From Bufo bufo (Eukaryota; Chordata; Amphibia; Anura; Bufonidae), in assembly GCF_905171765.1 (NCBI RefSeq), contig NC_053392.1:410492299-410556298 (forward strand): DNA of 64,000 nucleotides. Reading direction: 5' to 3'. Position 1 is the first letter of the stretch. Every line of letters starts with the position of its first letter. This document shows, piece after piece, positions 1 through 10,021 of this stretch. A model generated the notes under the pieces. It had not been told where the DNA came from and did not search any database. It saw only the letters and a list, made by a program, of their open reading frames with translations. The translations under genes were made by a program, and so were the position numbers.

Positions 1-2
1 AG

Positions 3-1208
3 ATAGAGGCGGACAGTTTGGAACATGGAATTCCCCTGGCAACCTCCAGCCCTAGAATACCTGGAGTAGTCCAACCCCTGACAGATGAATTTTCCAAACT
101 CACTCTAACACCTGAGGAAGGGGGTAGGGAAGGCACACAACTGCGGCCTCCCATGATTACTGTGGGTAGCACTGAAGTCCATATCCCTCTTCCTTTAGGA
201 TTAATGAAGGAACTGAAAGATATGTGCCCCAATCCAAAAAAGGACCCTAGAGCAGCAGCTATGTTTCTGCAGAAGTATACCGCAGGGAGCCATTTAACTT
301 TGGAGGATATTCAGATAATACTATCAGCCATAGACCCAGACACTGGCTCCCAAATCAATCCAGAAAAGATAATGAAGGCATCAGAAAAAGAAGTTAGGGA
401 TGGAGGAGAGAGAGATGGCCCCAAGATTTGGAAGAAGTTTTGGGATAAGATAGGAGTAGAATGGATGAAAAGATACAAAGGGGATTCAGGCTTACACACA
501 ATGCTAAATACAAAACAAGAGCCGAAAGAGGATTTTTATAGTTTCTGTAAGAGACTGTTGGACCTCTACAGTAGTACAGGAATGAATTCACCTGAATTGT
601 TCAAGACTACATGTATGACAAATGGGGACCCTAAGACAACGCAGCTAATAAAATTAGTGAATAACGAATGGCTTACTCAATCAGTGACAGAATTTATGGA
701 TGACATAGCAAAACGCTCGGCCTCTGGTGTTTTCAATCAAAAGGGAGGAGTATTTCCATTGTTAGTGCAGCAGGACATACAACAGGAGTCTATATTGTCA
801 GGTGGGGAAAGCAATTACATGATGATGTCAGGTTTCTCCCGGGGAAGGAATAATAGAAGAGGTCCGAGAAGTAGGGGCCAGGCAGATTACCTGGGAAGAG
901 TAGAAAGAAATCAGAGACAGGGCTGTTTCATTTGTGGGAGTCTAGGTCACTGGAGTCGGGAATGTCCAAAGGTGAGAGATGAAGATAGGAGAGGATACAG
1001 AGGGAGAGGCGCCTCTGACTACCGAGGGGTGCCCAGACAACAGGAAAGACAGCAAGATATGACAAGGAGACAACCTCAGGGAGATCGTATTAACATACAC
1101 TGGCCAGCACAGGATGGGGGGAGTAGACAACCCAATTTGCAATCAGACTTACAGAGGTGGTCTGAGCATGAACAGTACCCGTCCCCACGGGGGAACAATT
1201 ACTATTAG
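3..1208 (+). CDS. gag: Retroviral Gag, 5' end cut by window
   Basis: The frame is open to the left edge, so the protein starts outside the window; the TTG at 18 is not a credible start. About 400 codons are visible. They include a middle stretch consistent with capsid (codons for WMKRYKGDSG near 460-490 and FYSFCKRLLDLYSS near 535-575) and one CCHC zinc knuckle (CX2CX4HX4C, about 928-969) followed by an Arg/Gln-rich tail typical of nucleocapsid. Gag would assemble the particle and bind genomic RNA. The frame ends at TAG (1206-1208) and the same frame continues into protease, which suggests readthrough. No internal stop is seen in the visible part. Confidence 0.85.
   Translation: MEADSLEHGIPLATSSPRIPGVVQPLTDEFSKLTLTPEEGGREGTQLRPPMITVGSTEVHIPLPLGLMKELKDMCPNPKKDPRAAAMFLQKYTAGSHLTLEDIQIILSAIDPDTGSQINPEKIMKASEKEVRDGGERDGPKIWKKFWDKIGVEWMKRYKGDSGLHTMLNTKQEPKEDFYSFCKRLLDLYSSTGMNSPELFKTTCMTNGDPKTTQLIKLVNNEWLTQSVTEFMDDIAKRSASGVFNQKGGVFPLLVQQDIQQESILSGGESNYMMMSGFSRGRNNRRGPRSRGQADYLGRVERNQRQGCFICGSLGHWSRECPKVRDEDRRGYRGRGASDYRGVPRQQERQQDMTRRQPQGDRINIHWPAQDGGSRQPNLQSDLQRWSEHEQYPSPRGNNYY
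1206..1208 (+). promoter_or_regulatory. Amber codon between gag and pro, candidate readthrough site
   Basis: Gag ends in TAG followed by GGGTGCCC. The gag frame (counted from 18) and the pol frame (counted from 1392) differ by an exact multiple of three (1374), so no frameshift is needed to join them. This matches the gammaretroviral stop-suppression layout. A downstream pseudoknot is expected in that mechanism but I could not verify one by eye. Confidence 0.6.
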
Positions 1209-4200
1209 GGGTGCCCAGAACAAGTCCCATCCTTCATCATGCATTTTGTTCCAACTGATTGGCAAGTCTTACCACAAGTAATACTGCAAATTGATGGTAT
1301 TAAAGTTAATTTGCTGCTTGACACCGGAGCAACGACTTCAAGTGTAAACAAAATAGACTTCATTAATGATAAATGCACTTAAGGAAGTTCTATGGGTATA
1401 AATGGGACGACAGTGATACATAAGGTGACAGCACCGCTCCCGGTTTGTACTCTTACGGGGGAACTAGTGACGCACATGTCTTTTGCAGTCCTACTAGAAT
1501 GCCCCGTTTGCCTATTAGGAAGGGATTTAATGGCAGCATTACAAATTTCATTAGTCTTTGACAAAAAAGGAAGACTGACAGCAACCTCAATGAAATGTGA
1601 CCTGACAAACCCAAAGAGACGTGACATGAATGGGTTCTTTTTAAGCATACCAATGTCCCTGGAAAATCATCCAATTTGGGCAAAATGTAAAGACTCAGTA
1701 GGAACAATTAACTGTGAGCCCTACCGGCCCTGTTTGAAGGAGGGGGTTATGCCAACCTTTCAAAAACAATACCCATTGAGTGAGGAAAAGTTAGAGGGTA
1801 TAAAGCCACAAATTGAGAAATACTTGCAGATGGGAATTCTTAGGAAAATTGTCAGTCCCTGGAATACCCCGATAAAACCTGTAAAAAAGGCTAATGGCAC
1901 ATGGAGGCTGGTACAGGATCTGAGGAAGGTAAATAAGGCAATTATCCCACTTCCCCCCTTGGTGGCAGATCTTACAGCTGTGTTTGGGGCCATTCCTGCG
2001 GGATCCAGATACTACACTGTAGTTGACCTCAGTAATGCGTTCTTTTCCATACCAGTGGCTTGGGATGCACAAAATCTTTTTGCTTTTCAGTGGGCTGATG
2101 ATGGTCAGGTGACTTGGACCCGTCTCCCACAAGGTCTTGGGGATAGCCCAGCAGCCTTTTCTATTGTATTAAAGGCTACATTGGAAGATTGGGAACCAAA
2201 GAGGGGATCCACCTTAATACAGTACACAGACGACCTTTTACTCTCCAATTCGGAGTTAGAAGCCTGCGAAATAGATTCACGGAGTTTATTAGACCACTTG
2301 GCAAGCAAAGGACACCTGGCCTCGAAGAAGAAAATCCAATATGCAAGTACCCAGGTAGAGTATCTGGGGTGCATAATAGAGGCAGGAGAGAGAAAGATCT
2401 CACCCGCTAGAGTCAAGGCAGTGACCTCCCTAAGCAGGCCGAGGGACAAAGCTACAATGCTGTCCTTTCTAGGGTCAATAGTGTATTGTAGGCAGTGGAT
2501 TCCCGATTGCTCCCATTGGGATTCAATCCTAAGAAAAACTACACTCACAGAAGCACCAAAGGTAGTGGAGTGGACAGAGGACAGAGTAGAAGCCTTTGAG
2601 AGATTGATTCGGTCCCTGACCCAGGCCCCAGCCTTGGCCCTGGCAGATTATGGAAAGCCATTCCAATTATACTGTGTGGTATCGGGAGAAACCTATGCAG
2701 CGGTTCTGACACAGACACATGGGGGGAGAAACAGGCCAGTTTCATACCTATCGAGAAAATTACCTCCTGTAGTTCTTGGAATGCCTCACTGTCTCCAAGC
2801 ACTAGCAGCCGCGGCTATGTCAGTAAAGGATGCTACTAAGATAGTCCATGGAAATATAATGGAACTTTTCACCACTCATACAGTCTTGTCCCTCCTTCAA
2901 AACATGACCACACAACACATGACAGCTCAGAGACTGTCCGGATATGAGACCATATTACTCAGTACGGCAAACCTGTTGATAAAGACATGTCCAGACACCT
3001 CACCAGTGATAAGATTTTTGCATACCCTTTTGAGACTTAAACGTGAAGGTTCTGACGAACAAGTAGACCCAATACCTGAACACAGATGTGATGAAATAAT
3101 CTTGTCATGCACAACACCAAGGGAAGATTTAAAGGACACACCACAGACTGGCAGTATAGATGTTTTTGTGGATGGATCATGCACAAGACCAGATGACAGG
3201 ACATACCAAACAGGTTACGCAGTGGTCATGCTCCCAAATCAAGTGATAGAAGCTGAACCAATTGTCACAACTTCGGCACAACAAGCTGAGTTGGTAGCGC
3301 TCACAAGAGCCTGTGAAATATTCGCAGGACACAAAGTGAATATTTATACTGATAGTAGCTATGCATTTGGAACAGTGTATGATTATGCATTAATATGGAA
3401 AAATAGGGGGTATATCTCAGCAGACGGGAAGAAGGTAGCGAATCAGAAATACATAGATCACTTGCTACATGCAATTCAATTACCAGAAGCCATAAGTGTG
3501 ATAAAAGTAAAAGGACACTCTGCAAAAGGAGATTATCAAGCTATGGGAAACAACCTAGCAGACAGAGCAGCAAAAATGGCAGCCAAGAGAGACACGAGAA
3601 GGGAAAATAAGTTATTATTCATGACAGACTTTGAAAGTGAAAACTGGGAGTCAGTAGTATATCAACTTCAGAAACAGTCTACCAGTGAGGACATCAAGTA
3701 CTGGAAATCTCAGGGACTGCAGACGACAGGTACAGGTATGTGGACAAAAGATCGGATATTGGGGGTTCCTACTGCATCAGCACCGCTCCTAATATCTTAT
3801 CTTCATGGTCCTGGACATTTAGGAAAACAGTACATATCAGAACATTACAAGTCCCTGTTCTGTACACACCAATTGCAGAGATTGATAGACGATCTGGTCG
3901 ACTCATGCATGACTTGTGCACAGAATAATGTTCAAGGAAAAGCACACGGGAGACATGGGAATCTACCACTCCCTACAGGCCCACTGCAAGATTTGCAGCT
4001 GGATTATACACACATGCCAAAGCAACCCGGGAATATAAGATATCTGCTTGTAATAGTCTGTAGGTTCTCCGGATGGTGTGGAGCCATACCTACTTCAGGA
4101 GAAACAGCTGGTGTGACAGCTAGGGCATTGAGAAATCAATGGATTTCACTGTATGGACTCCCTCGGGTAATTCATTCAGATCAGGGACCTGCTTTCCAGT

Positions 4201-4790
4201 CCAAACTAATACAAGAACTGACAAAGATTTTGGGTTTCCAGTGGAAACTCAATATAGCCTACCACCCCCAAAGCGCAGGAGTAGTGGAAAGAATGAACAG
4301 AACCATTAAGGATAGGTTAAAAAAGGCTACTTCAGGAACATTGAAAGATTGGCTGAAATTTCTACCCGCCATTCTCTACCAAATAAGAACGACACCAAAT
4401 AAACAAACAGGGTTGTCACCTTATGAAGTGTTATTCGGTCGACCCCCTAATACCCGTGAGGAACCGGATACTGACAGTAACATTTTTGCCTTGCAGGAAC
4501 AGTACGTGAAACACTTGGTAGGTATACTCTCAGAAAATTATGATAAGGTTGCTGTCACCTTTCCTTCTCTTTCCACAGATCCAACTCATCCATTCTTGCC
4601 CGGAGACAAAGTTCTGGTGAAACAACTAGCTGCCCGCCACAAGACTGGTCCAATATACCAAGGTCCATTTGAGGTTCTAAGAGTTGCTCGAACGGCTGTC
4701 CTTACTGACCAGAGTCCACAGTGGATACACGCCAGCCGGCTCAAGAAGACACCAGAAGGAGTCCTCAGGAAATTCCCCGGACAAACATGA
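1209..4790 (+). pseudogene. pol: Retroviral pro-pol: protease, RT, RNase H, integrase; one in-frame stop
   Basis: Read in the gag frame. Protease has the active-site triplet DTGA (1320-1331) and is interrupted by TAA at 1380-1382. After that the frame is open for 1132 codons to TGA at 4788-4790. RT shows LPQG (about 2120) and YTDD (2223-2234). RNase H shows the acidic set DGS, AEL, TDSS and ADRA (about 3170-3570). Integrase has an HHCC zinc domain (about 3805-3925), catalytic Asp in LDYTH, Asp in HSDQG and Glu in VERMN, and a C-terminal GPF motif. The ATG at 1392 is just the first after the TAA, not a real start. One premature stop over about 1190 codons suggests a fairly recent copy. Confidence 0.9.
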
Positions 4791-5074
4791 GTCCTTCGGA
4801 CAAGATGCCTTCAAAGGAAATGTCTTTGATCATACCCCCAAGCCTGCAAAGTAGATATGAGCGATGGCTAAGAGGCTATCCAAAACCACTTTGTCCAAAG
4901 GATCCAAAGACTATGCAGGACTTGTATGAGGAAGAATTTATGTTCAGGGAGTATACCAATGAACTAGAAACTGAGGACTTGAAAGATCAAAACTTTCCTG
5001 AACCGTTTAGTAAGCAGATGATTCAGAGAATGAAACTGTCAGATGGTGGGAGACAATGGATATGTCACCCTTAA
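4787..5074 (+). CDS. Short ORF overlapping the pol stop, in the env position
   Basis: The ATG at 4787 overlaps the pol stop as ATGA, and the frame runs 95 codons to TAA. The product is hydrophilic and charged (many Asp, Glu, Lys, Arg and Met; motifs SRYERWLRGYP and ELETEDLKDQ). It has no evident signal peptide or membrane segment, so it is not a complete envelope. I do not recognise it. It could be an accessory protein, the remnant of a leader left by an env deletion, or a chance ORF. The tidy overlap and the closeness of the polypurine tract make it worth testing in other copies. Confidence 0.5.
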   Translation: MSPSDKMPSKEMSLIIPPSLQSRYERWLRGYPKPLCPKDPKTMQDLYEEEFMFREYTNELETEDLKDQNFPEPFSKQMIQRMKLSDGGRQWICHP

Positions 5075-5114
5075 AAAGGGAAGTACTCTGAGAAATGGTG
5101 TGTGGTATAAGGAG

Positions 5115-5146
5115 TGATCATATGGAATGGGAATTCCATATGATCA
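5115..5146 (+). other. Perfect 14-bp inverted repeat just upstream of the polypurine tract
   Basis: TGATCATATGGAAT (5115-5128) and ATTCCATATGATCA (5133-5146) are exact reverse complements around a 4-nt loop (GGGA). The second arm runs directly into the purine tract. In RNA it would be a stable hairpin. Its role is unknown; it may mark a deletion junction or be an RNA element of the family. Confidence 0.8.
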
Positions 5147-5156
5147 AAGAGGGGAT
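5147..5156 (+). promoter_or_regulatory. Polypurine tract of the retrovirus
   Basis: AAGAGGGGAT lies directly before the LTR start TGTAAGG at 5157. That is the position and composition expected of the plus-strand primer. Confidence 0.75.
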
Positions 5157-5936
5157 TGTAAGGAAATTATGTCTGTATCCACACACGTTCACATATATAT
5201 ATTAATTCAGCTTCTATGCTTGTATTAAATATGCAGAGTTCTTCTTTAAAGGTAATATTTTATACTCTTATGACAACAAGGTCTAGCAACACAAGCTAAA
5301 CAGGAAATGGCTGTCTGAAGCTTAAAACCGCATGGCTAAAAAGAGATATGCATGCTTTAGCAAAAGAAAGCCACATTTGTAATAGAGGTACCTGAAGAGA
5401 GAATTGCCAAATGCATGGCATCATAGCTGCAGAAACATATATATGCACATATATACCTGTTACACATATATCTAACATGTGCATTAGACATATATTTTAC
5501 ATTTACTGCAATACGAGATATCTATATATAAGCATTTTTGTATATTAACCTTCACCTGTGGTTTAGATAAGTGCAAGACATTTTACCAGATAAATGTTGG
5601 TACGAGATAAACAAAGATAATTCCGAGAAATATTTGAACAAAGCTAAAATCAACAAAGATTGTGGTTAGATATCTGAATACTAAGAATTATAAATGCGTC
5701 ACATATGTACCTTGTTTCTAGGAAATTATCATGACTTTTTCGTTACCTGATTGGATTAAGCTTAGGGAAGGTATATGATAATCTTGTGGTTTGTATGGTA
5801 ATCTTGTGGTTTGTATCTATAAATTGTCTACGATGTCAGAATAAAGAATCAACCATTTTAAACCTATCAACGTGTATTGGTCTTCAGTGGTTGCCCGGCC
5901 GGAGGTTCACCCACAGACAAACCAGGGGCCCTTTCA
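5157..5936 (+). repeat. 3' LTR of the retrovirus (780 bp)
   Basis: It begins TGTAAGGAAA after the polypurine tract and ends GGGCCCTTTCA. A TATA-like CTATAAATT lies near 5817-5825 and AATAAA at 5840-5845. Comparison with the solo copy at 50209-50907 confirms both ends. The difference in length (780 against 699 bp) reflects internal indels, including a duplicated AATCTTGTGGTTTGTAT stretch near 5780-5815 in this copy. Confidence 0.9.
5840..5845 (+). terminator. Polyadenylation signal in the 3' LTR
   Basis: AATAAA, about 20 bp downstream of the TATA-like box and about 90 bp before the LTR end; AATAAA is also present in the solo LTR at 50811-50816. Confidence 0.65.
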
Positions 5937-5981
5937 GAAGCGCTTCCCCCTCATCATAGCCCTAAAGCCTCTCCCATAAAT

Positions 5982-6776
5982 GCTATTTGAACAAATAATT
6001 TCAACTGGTGTGATATAACATTTTACCCCCCAAAAAACTGATTGAGGCAGGGGTGTGATATACCTAGAATATTATTTTCGTATAGTGCATTTGTAGTTTA
6101 CAGAAGTTGTGTACGGTTCTGCTGAGATACCTCAGCTATACAAAGGGACAAACGCTATTGGAACAAATAATTACAGCTGGTGTGATATACCAGTTGCCCC
6201 CCAAAAAAACTGATTGAGGCAGGGGTGTCATATACCTATAATATAATATCCATATAATACATTTGTAATTTGCAGGAGATGTGTACGGTTCTGCTGAGAT
6301 ACCTCAGCTATACATAGTGACAAACGCTATTTGAACAAATAATTTCAACTATTATGACATACCAGTTGCCCCCTAAAAAAACTGATTGAGGCAGGGGTGT
6401 GATATAACTATAATATAATTTCCATATAGTACATTTGTAATTTGCAGGAGTTGTGTGCGGTTGTGCTGAAATACACAAGCTATACAGAGTGACAAACGCT
6501 TTTTGAACAAATAATTTCAACTGGTGTGATATAACATTTTACCCCCCAAAAAAACTGAATGAGGCAGGGGTGTGATATACCTAGAATATACTTTTCGTAT
6601 AGTGCATTTGTAATTTACAGAAGTTGCGTACGGTTCTGCTGAGATACCGTAGCTATACAAAGGGACAAACGCTATTGGAACAAATAATTACAGCTGGTGT
6701 GATATATCAGTTGCCCCGCAAAAAAACTGATTGAGACAGGGGTGTTATATACCTATAATATAATTTCCATATAGTA
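5982..6776 (+). repeat. 172-bp tandem array (about 4.6 copies), hAT-C type, plus orientation
   Basis: The landmark GCTATTTGAACAAAT recurs at about 5982, 6154, 6326, 6498 and 6671, a period of 172-173 bp. Each unit holds GGTGTGATATA, a C-run/A-run CCCCCAAAAAACTG and CTGCTGAGATACC. The same unit, inverted, forms the array at 31790-32570 beside hAT-C. So this is probably the 5' non-coding array of another hAT-C copy. The array ends at the TA target of the Tc1 insertion; on the far side the sequence is hAT-A type, not repeat. Confidence 0.85.
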
Positions 6777-8297
6777 CAGTCGTGGCCAAAAGTTTAGAGA
6801 ATTACATAAATATTGGAAATTGGAAAAGTCGCTGCTTAAGTTTTTATAATAGCAATTTGCATATACTCCAGAATGTTATGAAGAGTGATCAGATGAATTG
6901 CATAGTCCTTCTTTGCCATGAAAATTAACTTAATCCCAAAAAAACCTTTCCACTGCATTTCATTGCTGTCATTAAAGGACCTGCTGAGATAATTTCAGTA
7001 ATCGTCTTGTTAACTCAGGTGGGAATGTTGACGAGCACAAGGTCATTATGTCAGGCTGATTGGGTTAAAATGGCAGACTTGACATGTTAAAAGGAGGGTG
7101 ATGCTTGAAATCATTGTTCTTCCATTGTTAACCATGGTGACCTGCAAAGAAACACGTGCAGCCATCATTGCGTTGCATAAAAATGGCTTCACAGGCAAGG
7201 ATATTGTGGCTACTAAGATTGCACCTCAATCAACAATTTATAGGATCATCAAGAACTTCAAGGAAAGAGGTTCAATTCTTGTTAAGAAGGCTTCAGGGCG
7301 TCCAAGAAAGTCCAGCAAGCACCAGGATCGTCTCCTAAAGAGGATTCAGCTGCGGGATCGGATGTGCCACCAGTGCAGAGCTTGCTCAGGAATGGCAGCA
7401 GGCAGGTGTGAGCGCATCTGCACGCACAGTGAGGTGAAGACTTTTGGAAGATGGCCTGGTGTCAAGAAGGGCAGCAAAGAAGCCACTTCTCTCCAACAAA
7501 AACATCAGGGACAGATTGATCTTCTGCAGAAAGTTTGGTGAATGGACTGCTAAGGACTGGGGCAAAGTCATATTCTCCAATGAAGCCTCTTTCCGATTGT
7601 TTGGGGCATCTGGAAAAAGGCTTGTCCGGAGAAGAAAAGGTCAGCGCTACCATCTTTCCTGTGTCATGCCAACAGTAAAGCATCCTGAGACCATTCATGT
7701 GTGGGGTTGCTTCTCATCCAAGGGAGTGGGCTCACTCACAATTTTGCCCAAAAACACAGCCATGAATAAAGAATGGTACCAAAACACCCTCCAACAGCAA
7801 CTTCTTCCAACATTCCAACAACAGTTTGGTGAAGAACAATGCATTTTCCAGCACGATGGAGCACCGTGCCATAAGGCAAAAGTGATAACTAAGTGGCTCG
7901 GGGACCAAAACGTTGACATTTTGGGTCCATGGCCTGGAAACTCCCCAGATCTCAATCCCATTGAGAACTTGCGGTCAATCCTCAAGAGGCAGGTGGACAA
8001 ACAAAAACCCTCTAATTCTGACAAACTCCAAGAAGTGATTATGAAAGAATGGGTTGCTATCAGTCAGGAATTGGCCCAGAAGTTGATTGAGAGCTTGCCC
8101 AGACGAATTGCAAATACTGACTCTTTGCATAAATGTCATGCAATTGTCGATTAAAAGCCTTTGAAACGTATGAAGTGCGTGTAATTATATTTCACTAAAT
8201 CGCAGAAACAACTGAAACAAAGATCTAAAAGCAGTTTAGCAGCAAACTTTGTGAAAACTAATATTTGTGTCATTCTCAAAACTTTTGGCTACGACTG
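6777..8297 (+). mobile_element. Tc1/mariner transposon (1521 bp), inactive
   Basis: Terminal inverted repeats begin CAGTCGTGGCCAAAAGTTT on the left and end AAACTTTTGGCTACGACTG on the right, flanked by TA (6775-6776 and 8298-8299). The small mismatch between the ends (GTGGCC against GTAGCC) indicates some age. It holds one transposase reading region on the plus strand. Confidence 0.93.
7134..8154 (+). pseudogene. Tc1-like transposase, frameshifted and catalytically mutated
   Basis: Starts at ATG 7134 (MVTCKETRAAI). The N-terminal helix-turn-helix region is readable to about 7360. A frameshift near 7360 and a TGA at 7435-7437 (in the downstream frame) then break it. The catalytic half (7444-8154) shows QHDGAPCH for the second Asp and [10 protein letters not shown] for the Glu. 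At the first catalytic position the codon is AAT (7579-7581), giving FSNEASF where the family has Asp. So even a repaired reading frame would lack the DDE triad. Confidence 0.9.
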
Positions 8298-8969
8298 TAC
8301 AGTTGAGCGGGCACCTGGATGTTCGGGTTCGACGGGTTTGGTCGAACTTCACAAAAAAGTTTGAGTTTGGGACCCGAACTTGACCCCGAACCAGAACCCT
8401 ATTGAAGTCAATGGGGACCCAAACTTTTAAACACTAAAATGGCTCTAAAAATGTCATGGAAAGGGTTAGAGGGCTGCAAATGCCAGCAAAGTGTGGTTAA
8501 GAGCATGGCAAGTGCTCTGCAAACAAATGTGGATAGGGAAATGACTTCAAATAACATAAAATATATAAAAATAATAATCTTGATCTAGGAGGACGAGGTC
8601 CATATGGAGTAGAAGGTTGAGGAGGCAGTGGATGTGGCGGTGAAGGTGGAAGCAGCGGTGGAGGAGGAGGAGGTAGCCTACACTGGTTTTTGGTTTTAAA
8701 TTTGTATTTGTTTTTTTTAAATTAAGGTACACCCCAAAACATTGGGAAATATAACCTATGATAACCCCCTCCAGCCGTGCTAAACAAACGTTCAGACAAT
8801 ACACTGGCTGCAGGGCAGGCCAGCACCTCCAAGGTGTAAAGGGCAAGCTCAGGCCATGTGCCCAATTTGGAGACCCAGAAGTTGAAGGTAGGCGTGTGCA
8901 CACATACTGCTCCACCATGTCGCACGTCTCCGTGATGTCCACGATCCAATTGGATATCTGCTCTATCAA
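8298..8969 (-). pseudogene. hAT 3'-end fragment with dimerisation domain
   Basis: The minus strand of 8720-8970 encodes a C-terminal hAT dimerisation signature (ELALYTLEVLACPAASVLSE, then RLFSTAGG). The left edge (8300-8400) has the GTTCGGGTTCG-rich end seen in the other hAT termini here. The 8597-8700 stretch is a close copy of 9908-10018, so this is a second, partial copy of the hAT-A 3' region. No catalytic domain is attached. Confidence 0.75.
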
Positions 8970-8999
8970 CTTTCTATGTTCTTTTCTGCGCCTACCATG

Positions 9000-9600
9000 T
9001 TGATCACGGTTAGCAGCGAATCAGGGTTTCACGCTGGAGAGGGAGCGTTAGAAAGTGATACCACATCCAAGGGAGGTTAATTGTTTGAAAATAATTATGA
9101 TCGAGCGGAAAAGTGGGACAAATTATTGAAACGCAAATGGGGGACAAGTTATTAAAATTTAGGCATTGAATGAAAGGAGGGGGCACGCATCAATTAAAGA
9201 AGAATTTTTGAAATGTAATTCCCTGTCACCTATGTAGAGCAGGGGTTTAATCACAACAAAAATTGTTACTTTTGCACCTTACTGATTAATTGTTTACCCA
9301 ATAGATCTACTTATGAGCTCTGTAGTAGGGTAGAGTCGTGACTTTTTGCTGTTTACCTGTGGCTTGCACTTGCACTTTACGTATTTTGCACTTTTGTACT
9401 GTACTGATTAGATGCTTACCCAATAGATCTATCTCTACATTCTCTTATTAGGCTCTGTTTTATGTCACACCTCTTACCTATATCCCCCAGGGTTGTACCG
9501 CACTTTTGATATTGATTTGTTTGTCATCTCCCATTATATGTTTTTAATCATGTATTTCAATAAAAATTATTTTTATAGCTAATCAGTCTCAGTGTTTGAT
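9000..9600. other. Non-coding stretch between two hAT-A 3' copies
   Basis: AT-rich DNA with no reading frame I trust. Diverged pieces resembling the 90-bp unit appear near 9235-9260 (TATGTAGAGCAGGGGTTTAATCAC), and two local copies of a TAGATC-containing segment lie near 9290-9310 and 9410-9435. AATAAAAATT at about 9560 could be a poly(A) site, but nothing ties it to a gene. Confidence 0.4.
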
Positions 9601-9880
9601 TATAGATTTTCTTAGGTACAGCAGGGGTATATCACACCCAAAAATTGGTGAATTTCACCCAAATATGTAACAGACAAATTAGTGAAATGTTACCTATCTA
9701 CTAAGTAGAGCAGGGGTATATCACACTCCAAAATTGGTGAATTTCACCCGAAAATGTAACAGACAAATTAGCGAAATGTTTTTACCTGTCTACTAGGTAC
9801 AGCCGGGGTATATCACACCCAAAAAATTTTGAATTTCACCAGAAAATGTTACAGACAAATTAGTGAAAATATGTACAAAT
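9600..9880 (-). repeat. About 90-bp tandem array (3 copies), 3' side of hAT-A
   Basis: GGGGTATATCACACC recurs at about 9624, 9713 and 9806, with shared ATTTCACC and GTAACAGACAAATTAG segments. The period is 89-92 bp. The array lies just beyond the transposase C-terminus of hAT-A (minus strand), that is, on its 3' side. Confidence 0.8.
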
Positions 9881-10021
9881 AAAAAAAAAAAAACTTTATT
9901 TATGAGGTGGAGGTCCATATGGAGTAGGAGTTTGAGGAGGCGGTGGACGTAGCAGTGTAGGTGGAAGCGGTGATGGAGGAGGACGAGGTAGCCAACAATG
10001 GTTTTTGGTTTTAATTTTTAA

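Larger units (their letters stand above)
1..5936 (+). mobile_element. Endogenous retrovirus, 3' part (gag-pro-pol-3' LTR, no env)
   Basis: Proviral remnant entering from the left edge. The order seen is gag with one zinc knuckle, an amber codon, protease, reverse transcriptase, RNase H and integrase, a short ORF, a polypurine tract and a 780-bp LTR ending TG..CA. The 5' LTR and the start of gag lie outside the window. Gag and pol share one frame separated by TAG, as in gamma- and epsilonretroviruses that use stop-codon readthrough. Only 366 bp separate pol from the LTR, so no envelope gene is present. A solo LTR with the same termini sits at 50209-50907, so the family has several copies here. 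Assignment to an epsilon/gamma-like class is inference from architecture. Confidence 0.9.

Noticed and set aside
4787..5074. Calling the short ORF an envelope protein
   Set aside because: No signal peptide, no transmembrane segment, no Cys-rich surface domain and only 95 codons.
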